Shown in pieces: positions 45,808 through 58,338 of a DNA stretch of 64,000 nucleotides. Positions within the stretch are counted from its first letter, which is position 1, and the number at the start of each line of letters is the position of its first letter. Made by a program: the position numbers and the translations under genes. The stretch spans positions 211,470,333 through 211,534,332 of the forward strand of contig NC_061115.1 of NCBI RefSeq assembly GCF_002878395.1, read 5' to 3'. This stretch comes from Capsicum annuum (Eukaryota > Streptophyta > Magnoliopsida > Solanales > Solanaceae). The notes below the pieces were generated by a model. That model worked only from the letters and a program-made list of their open reading frames with translations, searched no databases and was not told the DNA's origin.

Positions 45808-47018
45808 ATGTCTCCTCCAATTCATGAAAAGGTACAAAAAAGAGAAAGAGATGGGAATGTACCATTACAAGTTGTAGACTGTACCCCCTGACAGCTTTGG
45901 ATATGGTGGAACAAGATGGATTTATTTGATCATGGTAAGATATATAAGTATTTGAGTTTCTTGACAAGCATCATGACAATCAACCCTAGCCAAGAAGTGG
46001 TTGATGCATTGCTGACTTTTTGGGATTCGATGAACAATGTGTTTTGCTTCTTGAATTTTAAGTTGACTCCAACTTTAGAGGAGATAGCATCTTATATTGG
46101 ATTTGGAGATATGAACTGGAAAAAACTCATAGCCCCAAGACTCATCTCAATAAACAAATTCTGTAAGCTCCTGAACATACGTAACTCAAAAGAAAAATCA
46201 ATAAAAAAAGTTTGGGTCGTCTTATAGTTTTTGTATGAAATATATGAAAGAAAAGAAGGGTTTGAGGAGTTCGGTAAACAACTTTGTAACAAGGGAAGTT
46301 TAGAGGCTTAAAAAATTCATAGACTATTTGCATTCATAGTAGCTTTTTTAGGAACTATGGTCTTCCCGAGGAGAGAGAAAAAATTAATATTTGTTTAGCT
46401 AGAGTTGGATATGTATTGATTATGAGAGAGGATTACACTATGGTACCAATGATTTTGGCTGACATTTATCATGCTCTAACCGTTTGTAAGAAGGGAAAAG
46501 GTTTTTTGGAAGGTTGTAACTTCTTTCTATAAATGTGGATTGTAGGGCATATTTATCAACATCTTACGGTGGCAAAATTTGTTACTGAATGAGTCAATAA
46601 CATCAAATATTATGAAGAAAGGATGGAGAAATATAAGTGTCCAAAAGGAGTTAGTGATTGGGATAAGCTTTTTAGCTCAATGACGGCAGATAAGATCACT
46701 TGGAATCTCCCTTGGTTCCTTTGAAGGTAGGTCATACATAGTTCCGTTATTCGGCCTTTCTTGTTATTGATGGATATTAGAGGTGTTCAACCATATGTGG
46801 CATTGCAGGTTCTACATCAGCTATGTAGACATCAAATAATTCTCATAATAGAAAACGTGAAAGATTTTGTGTTTGAGGTCAGACTAATGATTCCCCTTCC
46901 AGAGAGATTGGTATAACAGATTTGGGATGGTTATCGTCTCATGGGAATTGAAACAATGGTCATAGAACGTGAGAAAGGAAAAGTACATCTAGGCTACTAT
47001 GAATGGTTTAAGAAATAA
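45808..47018 (+). pseudogene. DUF7745/plant-mobile-domain-like ORF1 of an Ogre-type element
   Basis: From ATG 45808 a single frame of 403 codons runs to TAA 47016-47018, interrupted only by premature stops (45889, 46225 and at least six more) with no frameshift. Recognisable blocks are VVDALLTFWDSMNNVFCFLN and FKLTPTLEEIASYIGFGDMN (45990-46115), then SINKFCKLLNI, GTMVFPRREKKINICLARVG, MVPMILADIYHALTVCKKGK, a DKITWNLPWF block, FLLLMDIRGVQPYVALQVL and a C-terminus EREKGKVHLGYYEWFKK. These fit the plant DUF7745 family, related to plant-mobile domains and found in the extra ORF upstream of gag in Ogre elements. Position after an Ogre-like leader agrees. Function is unknown in general; this copy is dead. 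Confidence 0.7.
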
Positions 47019-47263
47019 CCACCTCAACCATGTTAATAACCATCAATTATAATTTATACCTACCATATTTAGCATAATTATCTTTCATATACTAGGAAGT
47101 AGATTATATATAATTAGTCTAGAATATTCTGTAATTATATTTACCATATATAGTTCTTACCATGTATAGGATTTTCCATGTATAGTTTTCCTTATAACTA
47201 TATAAGGAGATGAGCTCCTTCATTAAAATGATATAGAAATTCAAGGTTTTTCCCTTGTTCATA

Positions 47264-47275
47264 TAGTATCAGATC
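47264..47275 (+). promoter_or_regulatory. Primer-binding site, tRNA-Met type
   Basis: TAGTATCAGATC follows the LTR end TTCA by two bases; the canonical copia site is TGGTATCAGAGC, two changes away. Confidence 0.75.
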
Positions 47276-47355
47276 TTTACCTTTTTTTTTTTGAGTCGTA
47301 TCTCCTTTTGTTTACATCTTTCCTTCTATTCGTGTTTTTTTTCCAGTTCATTCCA

Positions 47356-49420
47356 ATGGATTCCCATCATAAACGTCCAGTAATGAAACTTGATGAAAGT
47401 AATTATTTTTTGTGGGCTTTATATTTTTGAATTTTTCTTGAGGGAAAAGAGCTTTGGGTTCTTGTTACTTCTCCCAAACCAAAAACCATGGCTGAGAATG
47501 TCAAAGTCATCTCCAAGTGGTGTGTTTCTGATGCAAAGGTACGCACATGGATTATGGAAGCTGTTGACAACATAATTGCTCTGAATCTTAGTCCTATGAC
47601 CTCTGCTCATACTATGTGGGACTACCTTCAATGGATCTATCAGCATAGTAATGATGCACGAATTTATCAATTAGAACAGTCGCATATATCTCTTTCTCAG
47701 GAGACTGCTAGCATTCAAAAATTTTATTGTTCCATAATGCTGATTTGAAATGAGATGGATATGATTGATTTCACTACTATTCTAGAAACGGCACTCCAAG
47801 TGGTCCTTCAATTATTTCAAAAATCTCATTGTCGTACATTTCTTATGAAGTTACAGCCAGAGTTCGAGCATATTTGGGCCTCTATTCTTAACCACAACTC
47901 AACCTCTTCGCTTGATAGTATTTTTTCTGATCTTCTTGCAGAAGAGACTCGTTTGGCCTCTCTTCTCTTTGTTCCCCTCCTAATTCCTTTATTTCTTACA
48001 AGGGGAAATATCATGACTTGTCTACTGTTGATTGCTTCAACTATTATGATAAGGGTCATTATTCTTCTCATTGCCGCAACCAGAGAGGTTCTACCTCTAA
48101 ATTATTTTATCGATAATGCAAGAAAAATGGTAATATGATAGAAAATTATCAAATTCTTCTACCAAGTTCTATCCATTCAACCACTTCTAAAGCCTTTACA
48201 ACTACTGCTAATCCTCTTCATGTTGTAGGTTTTGGTAAGCTTAAGTCAACTACTTCTTGGATTATTGATTCGGGTGCCACCCATCTTATGACTGGTGACT
48301 TGACAACCTTTTCTTTATCAAAGCCTGCTTTGGTCCTTGTAACTATCATTGTTGCCAGTGAAATGAATCTCGACATTCAGAGAAGTGGCACTTTACAGTT
48401 TATCTTCCTTGATTCTCCTCCTCTAGTCTTATCTAATGTTTTTATGTCCCTAAATTATATACTAAATTTGATTTCTGTTAATTAGCTTGTTGACAAATAT
48501 TTCTTAGTTTATTTCTCACCTAATGGTTGTCTTATTCAGGATTTGAGAACTGAGAAGGTGATTAGTCGAGGCCATAGATATTAGGAACTCTTCATTTTAG
48601 ATTTGGGCTCATCCTCCAACTCTCATTAAGTGTTTTCTTGCTCCATCTTCTCAGGAAGCCAACTCTGCCAATGCTCTTTGGAAATTGTGGCATAGGCGCT
48701 TGGAACATCCTCATGCTCAGAGTCTCAAGTTCTTGTTTTCTTCTGGTGATTTAGTGTCTAAGATATATTTCTAGAATAATGTCATTATTGATTGTGAATC
48801 TTGTTCTCTTGCAAAATCACATTTGTTGCTATTTAATAAAAGTATTCATCATACTACTTCTCCTTTTGAACTTGTTCACTCTGATGTTTGGGGTCCTACG
48901 AGCTCTAAGTTGCTCTATGGAAATTTTTATTATTTTATATTTATAGATTATGTATCCCAATTTACATGGATTTACTTTCTTAAACACAAATCAAAGGTAT
49001 TCAAGGTCTTGAAGTATTTTTATTCCATGATTCGTACTCAGTATGAGAAAAATATAAAGATCCTTTGCACAGACTCAGGTGATGAATACATCTCTAAAGA
49101 TTTTTTGCATTTCTTGGCTACTGAAGGTGTCATTCATCAGAAAACTTGTCCTTACCAGTCTTAGTAGAATAGTGTTGCTGAGTGAAAGCATCGCTATATT
49201 ATTGAAACAACCCATGCTCTTCGGCTTCATGCCAATTCACCATAATTATTTGGGCTGATAGTGTCCATATGGTTGTGTATTTCATTAATCAAATGCCCAC
49301 TAAGTTTCTCCAAAATGAGTCCCCTTTATAGAAGCTTTTTGATACTAAGCCTTTGTACGACACTTTCCGTGTTCTTGGCCGTATGTGTTATGTGCTTCTT
49401 CTGAGATCTGAGTACTATAA
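47356..49420 (+). pseudogene. copia gag-protease-integrase remnant
   Basis: ATG 47356 opens MDSHHKRPVMKLDESNYFLW, a copia gag N-terminus; gag continues through 47488-47745 (KWCVSDAKVRTWIMEAVD) and 47755-47960 (MKLQPEFEHIWASILNHN). The protease site WIIDSGATHLMTGD lies at 48259-48300. Integrase 48823-49164 shows HSDVWGP and a second aspartate in CTDSGDEYISKDF; the glutamate-containing NSVAE follows a stop near 49164-49190. An integrase-tail motif (FRVLGRMCYVLL) is at 49365-49400. Many stops and frame changes throughout. No RT. Confidence 0.85.
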
Positions 49421-49732
49421 GGCCTGCAAACATAATTTATTCATAATAGTTAAAGCTAAGTATATGTTGATAAAAGAGACCGTGCTTGAACCATGGGACT
49501 CGAGGGGTGACTCATACCTTTCTCTCGATCAACAGAATTTCTTACATGGTCTTCTATTTTCATAGACCAACAAAGAGACATTTTCTTTTGATTAGGGATT
49601 CAATAAGATGACTTAGACACCATAACTCAATTCTAAGTGGTGACTCTGAAAATAAATAAACTAATCCCTATTCAAAACCATCACTTTAATTGGAAAAATC
49701 CTTTAGCCCTTGCACGAACAAGGGGTGTGACA
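49421..49732 (+). mobile_element. Ogre-like LTR tail (second copy)
   Basis: It starts AGGCCTGCAAACATAATTTA directly after copia sequence and ends AAGGGGTGTGACA. It matches 32142-32450. No primer site follows, consistent with a 3' LTR. Together with 31811-32474 and the DUF7745 ORF it frames one Ogre-like element. Confidence 0.72.
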
Positions 49733-52349
49733 ATATTTACGTTCTAACTATAACCTAACTGGACTTAAATGAATCTAGAAGGTGCAAACAATGAGTAAAA
49801 ATCCATTCAAGTCCCCATAAGCCCGGTGGATGCAAACAAGAAAGAGAGTATCGATAATCATAACATTTAGTGAACAACAGTGAGTCCATATCTGCGATTC
49901 CATTTAAACCATAATGCCAGACTTGAATCGGAACTAAAAAGTGATATCACCATAATAATTTCATAAATAGATCATAAATTATGTACTCGAACCGGAACTA
50001 GAGTATCATACCATCATAGCAAATTATCACGCATGAATCATAACTTCCCGGACTTGAACTAAAACTAGTAAACAAGTACAAGGTCACAAGTTTAACTAAA
50101 GGTCAAAAAGGTGTCTAAATCATCCTAATAGTCAAGAATTATTCTAGGGTGGCTAAAAAAGACCTCCCATGTCTACAAGAGGATAATCTAGATATTTGAC
50201 CTAAAAGAGGACCGACGGGCCATCTACTAATTTTGAAAATTCATACTAAGATAAATTTCTACCCAAAACTAGTCTAAGTCTGAGTGTTCCATCACTAAAT
50301 ATTAAATAAGTCCAAACTAGGCTTGAAATAATAACATAAATCCAAGGAGGAAGAATGAACCCAAACTCTACCTAAAGCGTCTATCTAAGCGGCAAAATAA
50401 TCCAAAAGTCTCTAAACATATAGCCAAGTCATAAAACCCTACACATCCCTAGTATAATATCATACCAATATTACAATAAGGCTTAGTCTAAGAGAGAAGT
50501 AATCCTAGCCTACCTGGGTGCCGTACGTTCACTAAATTAGAGTTTTTTTCTTTCGAAAATCATCTGCATGATGCCATGCTATCAAAATAATAATCTATGT
50601 GTTACATGAGAATAACAATACTCATATTGTTTAAAAATGCTCTGGGTCCCAAATTAATCTAAAATCCAACGTGAGGCCCACTTATGAAATCACGACTTTA
50701 AAATCGTTAAAATGTCCCACTAAGTTCAAGGATCAATTACTATAAAAAATAAGTACGAGCACAAACGAGCTCTAAATCAGTCCGTATAGTAAACTACAGA
50801 TTTGGGTTTAAGTTGAAAAACTAATAAAGAGTATAATGAAAATGTATAGAAATATCGACGAGGAAATGACCAAAATAATGTTTTCAAATCACCCTGGATG
50901 CCGAAAATCGATCTCCACACTTTCTTTTCTCTCTAAGGTATTTAATGGACTTGTAATTTGTGCAAGTTACCCTATATAAAATTGGATTTTAAACCAGAAG
51001 CCAGTTGTAACTCCCAAAAGTAAAGAGCTAGATAGAAAATGGAAAATTAAAATTGTTAAACAAATGTTGGGTGTGTGAACAAAAGTCCCACATTAGTAGC
51101 TAAAAAGATTGGGAGGCTACTTATAAGGTGTAGGATCTCTTAAATTTCATTACGTAAGTCTACATCCTTGACGAGAAACAGTGCTTAGAACCACAAGTAA
51201 TCTCAAGCTAACCCTTGATATTGCATATCTAAGCATAATATGGAAACCTGAAGTAAAAGTTACAAAAATCATACTGAAATAAATTTTAAAGATAAGTCTA
51301 TTACAACTTAATACATTGACTATGTCTGAAAGCCTCTACTAAAAGAATGAGTTGTTGGGACAAGACCCAGCTAATTCAATTACAAAATACTAGAATGACT
51401 GAAATAAGGATCGAAACGACTAAACGATGTCTCCGATTGAGGAGGACTCACCAACTGTTGAACTATGTACTACTACTATCTAGCCGCGAGTCTCAGAATT
51501 ATTGCTCGTATCTACATCACATAAAAAATATAGGCAAGAGAGGTATGTGATCAGTACAGGGAAGGTATTGAGTATGTAGGAACAAAAATAAAAGGATGAA
51601 ATCACATTTTTATCATAAGTTGTGAGAGGGACGAGAATGAGTCTTTCAATAAATATATAAATATCAACTGAGAGAAAATGCAATTAAGGACAATAAATAA
51701 GTATTTTGAAAAGACAATTTGTATTTGAAATCATATTTTTGAAATCATATGTCTGAAAAGATGCATATCTGAAATCATGCTATCTGAAAACATATTGGGT
51801 TCAAATTAAGTCACGTATCAAAATGAAGTAAAATATGATAGGTGGGAGTTTCTTATAATCGACATACATCACTTGAGCTAATGATGTCAAACATCTAACC
51901 CTGTTGGAAGGGTTGCCTAATACCATGCCAGAGTATACGACCTATCAATCTATGTGTGGATCCTCTAAGTGAGCCTCTTAAGGCTAAAGTTCAATCGACA
52001 TTGCGGTGAAATTATACTCCTAGGGTAGCACGTAGTTATGGAATTTGAGTTTTCTAAACTTGTATCCGCTCATTGCTACATAATCCTCCCAAAACATACT
52101 ATTTATATAGATCATGACATATCTATTAAGCTTATCTAAAAGCTTCTCGTAAGTCTTGCTCAAAAAAATGTCTTTTTAAAACATATGTTTTTGTGAGACT
52201 ATGCTTAAGTGTGTGACGTGAAGCTCAAATCTTTATTTTTAAAATCATATAACATATCTATAAATCAGCTCATAGCCCCAATCATAAAAAGCTTGCTAAA
52301 ACATGAATAACTTTATATATACTAAAATAAGGTTCGTAACTTCATAAAA
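49733..52349. other. LTR-like repeats, non-coding
   Basis: No gene is seen. 51160-52340 has the layout of a minus-strand Gypsy LTR: CAGTGCTTAGAACCACAAGT near 51180 matches the start of LTR A (GATGCTTAGGACCACAAGTG at 25481), and GGGTTGCCTAATACCATGCC is near 51910. 49733-51150 is similar in style (ACTTGAATCGGAACTA, ACTCGAACCGGAACTA repeats at 49931 and 49987) but I cannot assign it. Confidence 0.4.
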
Positions 52350-52358
52350 TAATTCTTC

Positions 52359-52663
52359 GAGAAAATATCCTATTTCACCCTTGAACTATACCCAAAACGG
52401 CTGAGACACACCTCAACTTAAAGGGCTCCCAACTACCCCCTGAACTAATTAAAAGTATAATTTTGACACTCTTAGTGTCTACGTGGCACATACGTAGCAC
52501 AACACACTGAAAGGTCCACGTAGGCACACGTGTTCCACGTAGACACTAATAGTGTCAAAATTACACTTTTAATTAGTTCAGGGGGTTAATAGGACCTACG
52601 TTAAATTGAAGTGTGTCTCAGCCATTTTGGATATATTTCAAGGGTGAAATAGGGTATTTTCTC
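52359..52663. mobile_element. 305-bp fold-back MITE with 9-bp target duplication
   Basis: The terminal inverted repeat runs GAGAAAATATCCTATTTCAC on the left against GTGAAATAGGGTATTTTCTC on the right, with pairing extending about 130 bp inward (ACTAATTAAAAGTATAATTT against AAATTACACTTTTAATTAGT, TTAGTGTCTACGTGG against CCACGTAGACACTAA). Flanks TAATTCTTC (52350-52358) and TAACTCTTC (52664-52672) form a 9-bp duplication with one mismatch, the size produced by Mutator-type transposition. No coding capacity. Confidence 0.88.
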
Positions 52664-52877
52664 TAACTCTTCTATGGATTTATATTATTCTCAAAATTTC
52701 ACAATAGTTGGAGGACTCTTAAATCATGCTTTAAAAATATAAGCTTCAAGAATACTCAAACTATGTAATGAGTGGCATATAGTGATTTTGGTTTTTGGAC
52801 TTCAGTTACCATAAAATACTCAAAATTTGTGATGAGTTGCACACAGTGAACTTCAATGACCCGTGTCTTTGGACTGG

Positions 52878-53063
52878 CTAAGCCCACCAACAAACATACA
52901 AACACCATTGTGTAGATGGAGACTGTGTCCCACAACCTCCAAAATCACATTGAAAATATCTACATTGCACTAATCCTAATGATGGTAAATTTACCTGTGC
53001 TTCTGCTAGAGAACATAGTAGACAAAAAAGAGCAAGATTGATACTTAGAAATATTGTGTCCAA
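52878..53063 (-). other. Possible remnant of a small secreted Cys-rich peptide gene
   Basis: On the minus strand the frame contains TLDTIFLSINLALFCLLCSL, which looks like a signal peptide ending near AEAQ, followed by about 38 residues with five cysteines (VQCRYFQCDFGGCGTQ, TQWCLYVCWWA) and a stop at 52878-52880. No in-frame methionine sits at the start of the hydrophobic stretch. The CxxxC-W ending loosely recalls small metallocarboxypeptidase-inhibitor-like peptides, but cysteine spacing does not match well. Chance is a real alternative. Confidence 0.15.
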
Positions 53064-53485
53064 TGTAGCTGTTGTAGCCACGGGCGGATATACCTTGAGT
53101 GAAGGGATGTCACGTGACATTACTCCAATAGACAATTTTTGTCCCACACAATTTCTTGCTAGATCAATATTATATGTCTCTGCTAAAATTAGTGATTTAC
53201 ACATGATATTAGATATAGAGGATAAAAATGACACGCTTTACCGTTAGCCTCTAATGGCTTCGAGATTTAGCCTCCAGATTTATGAGATCTAACTATTAAC
53301 ATCTTCTTAAATGAAAAACAGTTAATTAAATGATATGAAAAAAGAATAACTTCACCAAGTTTAAAATATTTATTTTTTAAACAATATTCATCCTCCTTTG
53401 TAAAATTGCAATTTATGCACATTTATGTACTTTTTAAAATGTGACACTGCTTATAGAAAGATCTGTGTAGCTAGTAGCTACGGAT

Positions 53486-53677
53486 TGTAGAAACACTCGA
53501 AGTGAGAGTATCCAGCATTTTTTGGTTGATGGGGATATAGCTGGAAAAATTCTGTCATACTTTGCAAGTCCAATGGTAATTAGACTCAACAATGACACCA
53601 TTATGTGGAAATGGTGGGCTAATGAAAGCTCATATGATTTGCAATATGACAGCTTTGTAAATAATCTAACAAAATAA
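53486..53677 (+). pseudogene. LINE-like (non-LTR retrotransposon) C-terminal fragment
   Basis: The plus-strand frame reads CRNTRSESIQHFLVDGDIAG, then KILSYFASPMVIRLNNDTIM and WKWWANESSYDLQYDSF before TAA 53675-53677. The order C...ES-I/L-QHFLVDG-D-A...FASP-GI-like...WW matches the zinc-binding/connector region after RT in plant LINE-type proteins. The fragment is about 64 codons, without RT or endonuclease nearby. Confidence 0.45.
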
Positions 53678-55583
53678 GTCACCTACTTTATACCCAAAAT
53701 TAATTTTTTTTTTTATACTAGATATATATGTATTTTGGATATAATTTATGAATTAAAAGTGGATACATTAAATTTATACTAGGTAGATGATATTAATACT
53801 AGATATATATAAACAGATACATTAGATGAAATTTGATCATTGTATTCATACATCTTTGATACTAGATACATATATATTTGATACCAGATACATTTATTTG
53901 GATATATCGTATAAGATTGATAATAGGTGCATATAATTAATGAATTCATTATTTAAAAAAATAATAAAATAAAATTAATCAACTTACACAATCAAGATAC
54001 ATGTTTCCATTAATTCCTTAATTTTTGTCTTATATTAAGAGATTTTGTTAACAAAAGAATCTTCAGTTACCAAAATAGTTGTGCATATATATGAGATAGA
54101 TGGACTTGTGCGATAAAATGATGTATTCCGACACTTTTTTATGATAGAAAGTGTAGTTTACTAGTAGTTAGAGGGAGTAATTAGCTCCTATATTAGTGGA
54201 TTTTGTGTTGTTTAGTCATATAATTAATCATTAGTGTATTTTAATTTATTATAATCGATGAATTATTGTTTATTATAAATTCTAAAAAATAAAATTACTT
54301 GTAATTACATTAAATTACTTACTTGTGCAGAATACATCAAATCAAGTAGTAGTAATGGAAAAGTGACAAGATTTTTTTTTGAAAATATGACTGATCGAAA
54401 AGTGACGCAATGCGTAGTTCAAAACGTGATTATATACATGTTTTTATTGAATATAAAATATCCAATTTATTGCAAAGTTTAAATAAGAGAATATAGGAAT
54501 ACTTAGCACCTCAACACGTTATAATAGTGTTCTAGTAATACTTACTGTTACGATTCAAATTAACTGGCCATGCAAGCACCAACGCTATCCTACGTAGCTA
54601 GGAAAATCCTTATTACCCAATAAAAAATATGTAAAGACTGATGTATTTTTAGTATAATACTGAATTAAATATAACAAAGTAAATTAAATACCAATAAATA
54701 AAATTTTTAAAAACTTCTTACAACTGTCTTTCACTATCCCAAGACATGGTCAGACATGTGCAAGAGCTACCTATTATAGAATAAACTAGCAATAAAAAAA
54801 TAACAAAAAGACTTCAACATCTTCCAGGAAGGAATTGTAGAAGTTAGTGTTGAATATCGTCATTCATCTAGTAACTGCAAACTAACTGCATCCATTCTAC
54901 ACCCAAAAAAGGAATGTAGAAGAGCAGGGCCAGTACAAACACATGTACTGATAGCCATCTTCGACCGATCAGTGTTAGTCCACATAATCATAAAATAGAA
55001 TCAAAGAAAATAAATAATGACTTATTAAATAAAATATAATTTAACTAAGGTTGTAATATTATTATAACACTTGTCATATATAATTTATAATTTTCTAGCT
55101 CTATTAACGAGATTTTATTTATTTCTAGCATAGTCTAGCTTCATTAATTCACACAATCCACCACAATGCAACATTAAACTATCACCCTCACCTCTTTATT
55201 TAGATTACCTTTTTCATTACCCACATCTATAGGATCAACCCAGTAATTATAAAAAACTCATACTAAACTCTCAGGCTAACAACCAAATACTTTTTTATAA
55301 TAGTAAATAATAATAACTAGCTAATCGGGTAAGCTACAATTACAACAAGTACAAATGAAGTGAGTTGACCAACATATAGAAAGTAAGTACAGAGTTTCAC
55401 TTTTCCCAGCACAACGATACATCAAGTAGGAACTACAAGTCAACTTATATCTCAGTAACACACACTAGAGAACTCAAGTTTCATTACAAAACTTTATACA
55501 TACTTTTGAAAAGGATTAATTTAATGATTGATACTTTGAGATCGTTTTTTCAGGATTAGTCATTAGATTCATCAGTTTGTATC
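53678..55583. other. AT-rich non-coding DNA with degenerate ATACTAGATA repeats
   Basis: 53715-53940 holds irregular repeats of ATACTAGATACATATATATT type. The rest is AT-rich with no gene, RNA or repeat boundary that I can support. Confidence 0.35.
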
Positions 55584-56100
55584 TGTCACGATCCGAACTG
55601 AGGCTCTGGCCACAACGACATCTCGAACCATGAAGGCTGAGAAACTCCTTAGTATGTGATCATAAGAACAATTCATTTGAAATAAAAAAGCGGAAGATAA
55701 ATTGAAAACATGAGAATCCCATAATCAAGCTTAACACTTCATGACAACAATCTATAAGAAAATCAAATTCAATCTAAAACAATCTACGAAGCCTCTACTG
55801 AACTGAAAACACTAGTATGTCTAAGACAGAACAAGGCCCCCGACTGGATCATAAAATACTAAAACTAGCATATGGATAAGATGCCTTCTGAAGTATGGGA
55901 GGCTCACCAAGTCTGGAAGTCTGGGAATAGTCTAATGCTGAACTGGGCTATAGGACTGAGCCTCAAAACCTGTAGGAAAATGGGTTATTAATTTGTAAGT
56001 ACTGGTTTAGAGGGCAATGGAAAAATATAACATATAATTTTGTGTAACATAATTGAGAGCATTATGAAAATAGTCTAGCATAATATGCATTTATATATAC

Positions 56101-56148
<48 letters not shown>

Positions 56149-57625
56149 ATAATCATAATTAAAAAATTTCAATCATTCATGTGACAACACAAAGACAACA
56201 CTCTTTGTTTTTCGTCTGAGCTAGATGGACACGCTACATTCGTACCAATCTACGGGCTATATGGAATTCACCTTTAACTTGGAGTCTAAGACCCTAATTA
56301 GAGTGCCGCAAGAATTGGGGTACATAATTCATAATACACCAAAGGATAGTCGCCAGCGTACAATCCATATTTCAGGACATAATAAACCCACGTCGGCAAA
56401 ATATGGTTTTGGAAAATGAGTTATGTAAACTTGTGCATTCTTTGGGTAACCATCTAACTCTATTGGAGCCTATTTTTATCCTTTTAAAACATGCATCTTA
56501 TTTATGAGATTCTTTTCTTTCATGTTAAGGGCATTCCATAATAGGTATCTTCATACGTAAACTTGCAAGCCATGTCGTATCTCATCAAATCCTTAACTCT
56601 TTCATTACAAATCATGTTAATGATCACTAAAAGGGTTCAACATCACAAGAGAATTCTCATTTCAAATAACCTATGGAGCTTATGCAAAATACTCTCTTTT
56701 CAAGACTTAACATATGGTGACCAGATATTATAAAAAAATGCATGCAACTCTTTCATTTAACATAATAAGCATCTATAATTAATAAAGAGCGCCCTCATTT
56801 GGTCATTAAATAATGTCAATCCATAATGATAGTAAAACATTTAAACTCAATTTTTAGTCATGCATTTGACCAACCTATACATGTTAAGAGAATAAATCTC
56901 ATCATGCAAAGGGAAATTTCATATACCACATTCATCATTCACTTTTCGGAACCCACTTCATATGTGCACATGATTATGACTAAAATTAATGAAAAAACAT
57001 CATAATAATTACACACTTTTATCAAAATGGTTTCATAATACGTGTTCTTCAATGATTTCCACAACTCTGTATATATACATAATTATAGATCCTTAAAACT
57101 TGTTTAATTGATAAACCTATTCCCATGAGATTTAGGACAGTCCCACATACCTTTATAGTGATGAAAATGTAGGAAAATTTGACCCTTGAAGCTTAAAAAT
57201 TCCCAACCCATGGTAGTTTTCTCCTCTCTTGTTTTAAAATGACTGTTTAGGTATTTTTAGAGTTGATATAACGTTTATGGGATGTTTTAAGTCGTGGGGA
57301 ATGAGTTTAATGGGAAAAAGACCAATAAAAACCCCTTAGACTTTAAATAAAATCACAGGAAAACACAACCTCTATGGCATGGGGCAATTGAAGAGGCTAT
57401 CCTCTGCTTCGCAGACCCTATCACGACACCGCCCTCAGCGATATACGAGGCGATCACGGAGGCTTACTACCTCCGTTTTCCAAAACTGCCCTAAACTCCA
57501 TTCAAAAATTCCAAAATTCTTCCAAACTAATCTTTTAGCATCCCTGAATATAATTTGAGTCAAAAATTTATATTTCAAGTACGGTAAGACCAAAACTAAA
57601 ATATCCAAAATTTGAGGATGTTACA
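55584..57625 (-). mobile_element. Gypsy-type 3' LTR (F)
   Basis: TGTCACGATCCGAACTGAGG to GAGGATGTTACA. It is related to LTRs C/D: GAGCTAGATGG, TACGGGCTATATGGAAT, GACATAATAAACCCACGTCG, AAAATATGGTTTTGG, in the same order. An (AT)n microsatellite interrupts it at 56091-56145. On its right, a minus-strand purine tract (CCCAAAAGGGGGATAA) and pol sequence follow, which fixes the orientation. A CpG-rich cassette lies near 57395-57465. Confidence 0.82.
56091..56145. repeat. (AT)n microsatellite in LTR F
   Basis: TATATATACATATATATACA followed by a pure AT run to 56145. Absent from the related LTRs C and D. Confidence 0.95.
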
Positions 57626-57689
57626 TTATCCCCCTTTTGGGATCATTTATCCTCAAATGAATATTTGGATCCCATTAAGCATAATTTAA

Positions 57690-58338
57690 GGTGATATAAG
57701 AACTAAAATGAGTAAGATAAGGTCAACACCATCCATATCATCTTCTGCGGATTCAAAATATGATGGATATCTTCTGCGTATATAATTCTCCAACTCCAAG
57801 TATCTTCCTCAACTTTATGATTCTTCCACAACACTTTTACCAAGGCTATCTCTTTACTTATCAACTTCCAAACTTGACGATCTAAAATAGATATGGGCTC
57901 TTTCTCATATGATAAAAAATATCATACACCAATATCCTCTACAAGAAGCACAAGAGAATGATCTCCAATATACTTCTTAAGGATTGACACACAAAATACA
58001 GGATGAACTGAAGCTAAACATGTGGTAAATGCGGTAACTCTAACTCATAAGAAACTCTACCAAACCTTCTCATAATCTGGTAAGGACCTATGTAGCGAGG
58101 ACAGAGCCTTCCTTTCTTCCTGAATCTCATAACTCTCTTTATAGGGGAGATTTTTAGGAACACCCAATCATCAACCTTAAGCTCTAACTCCCTTCTTTTA
58201 ACATCGGCATAGGACTTATAGCGACTTTAGGATGTCTTAAGACGCTTTATAATGATTTTCACTTTCTCCATCGCATGATGAACAAGGTCATTCCCCAAAA
58301 AATGAGTTTTACCCGCTTCATACCAACCAATCGACGAC
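57690..58338 (-). pseudogene. Gypsy integrase C-terminal end of element F
   Basis: On the minus strand from 58338: SSIGWYEAGKTHFLGNDLVH, an integrase C-terminal motif, then SRYKSYADVKRRELK, VDDWVFLKISPIKRVMRF, GRLCPRYIGPYQIMRR, FGRVSYELELP, LDRQVWKLISKEIALVKVLW and KNHKVEEDTW, the typical tail of a Ty3/Gypsy chromovirus-like polyprotein. Stops (after RLKTS; in the PHLPHV region; before YFLSYE) and a frame change near 57790 break it. The 5' part of pol is cut off by insertion of element G at 58339. Confidence 0.85.

Larger units (their letters stand above)
47031..49420 (+). mobile_element. Truncated plus-strand Ty1/copia element
   Basis: 5' LTR 47031-47261 (TGTTAATAACC to CCCTTGTTCA) with TATATAAGGAGATGAGCTCC inside, then primer site TAGTATCAGATC at 47264-47275, gag, protease and integrase. 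The element stops at about 49420 inside or just after integrase, where Ogre-like LTR sequence begins; RT, RNase H and the 3' LTR are missing. It begins 13 bp after the DUF7745 stop codon. Confidence 0.85.
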
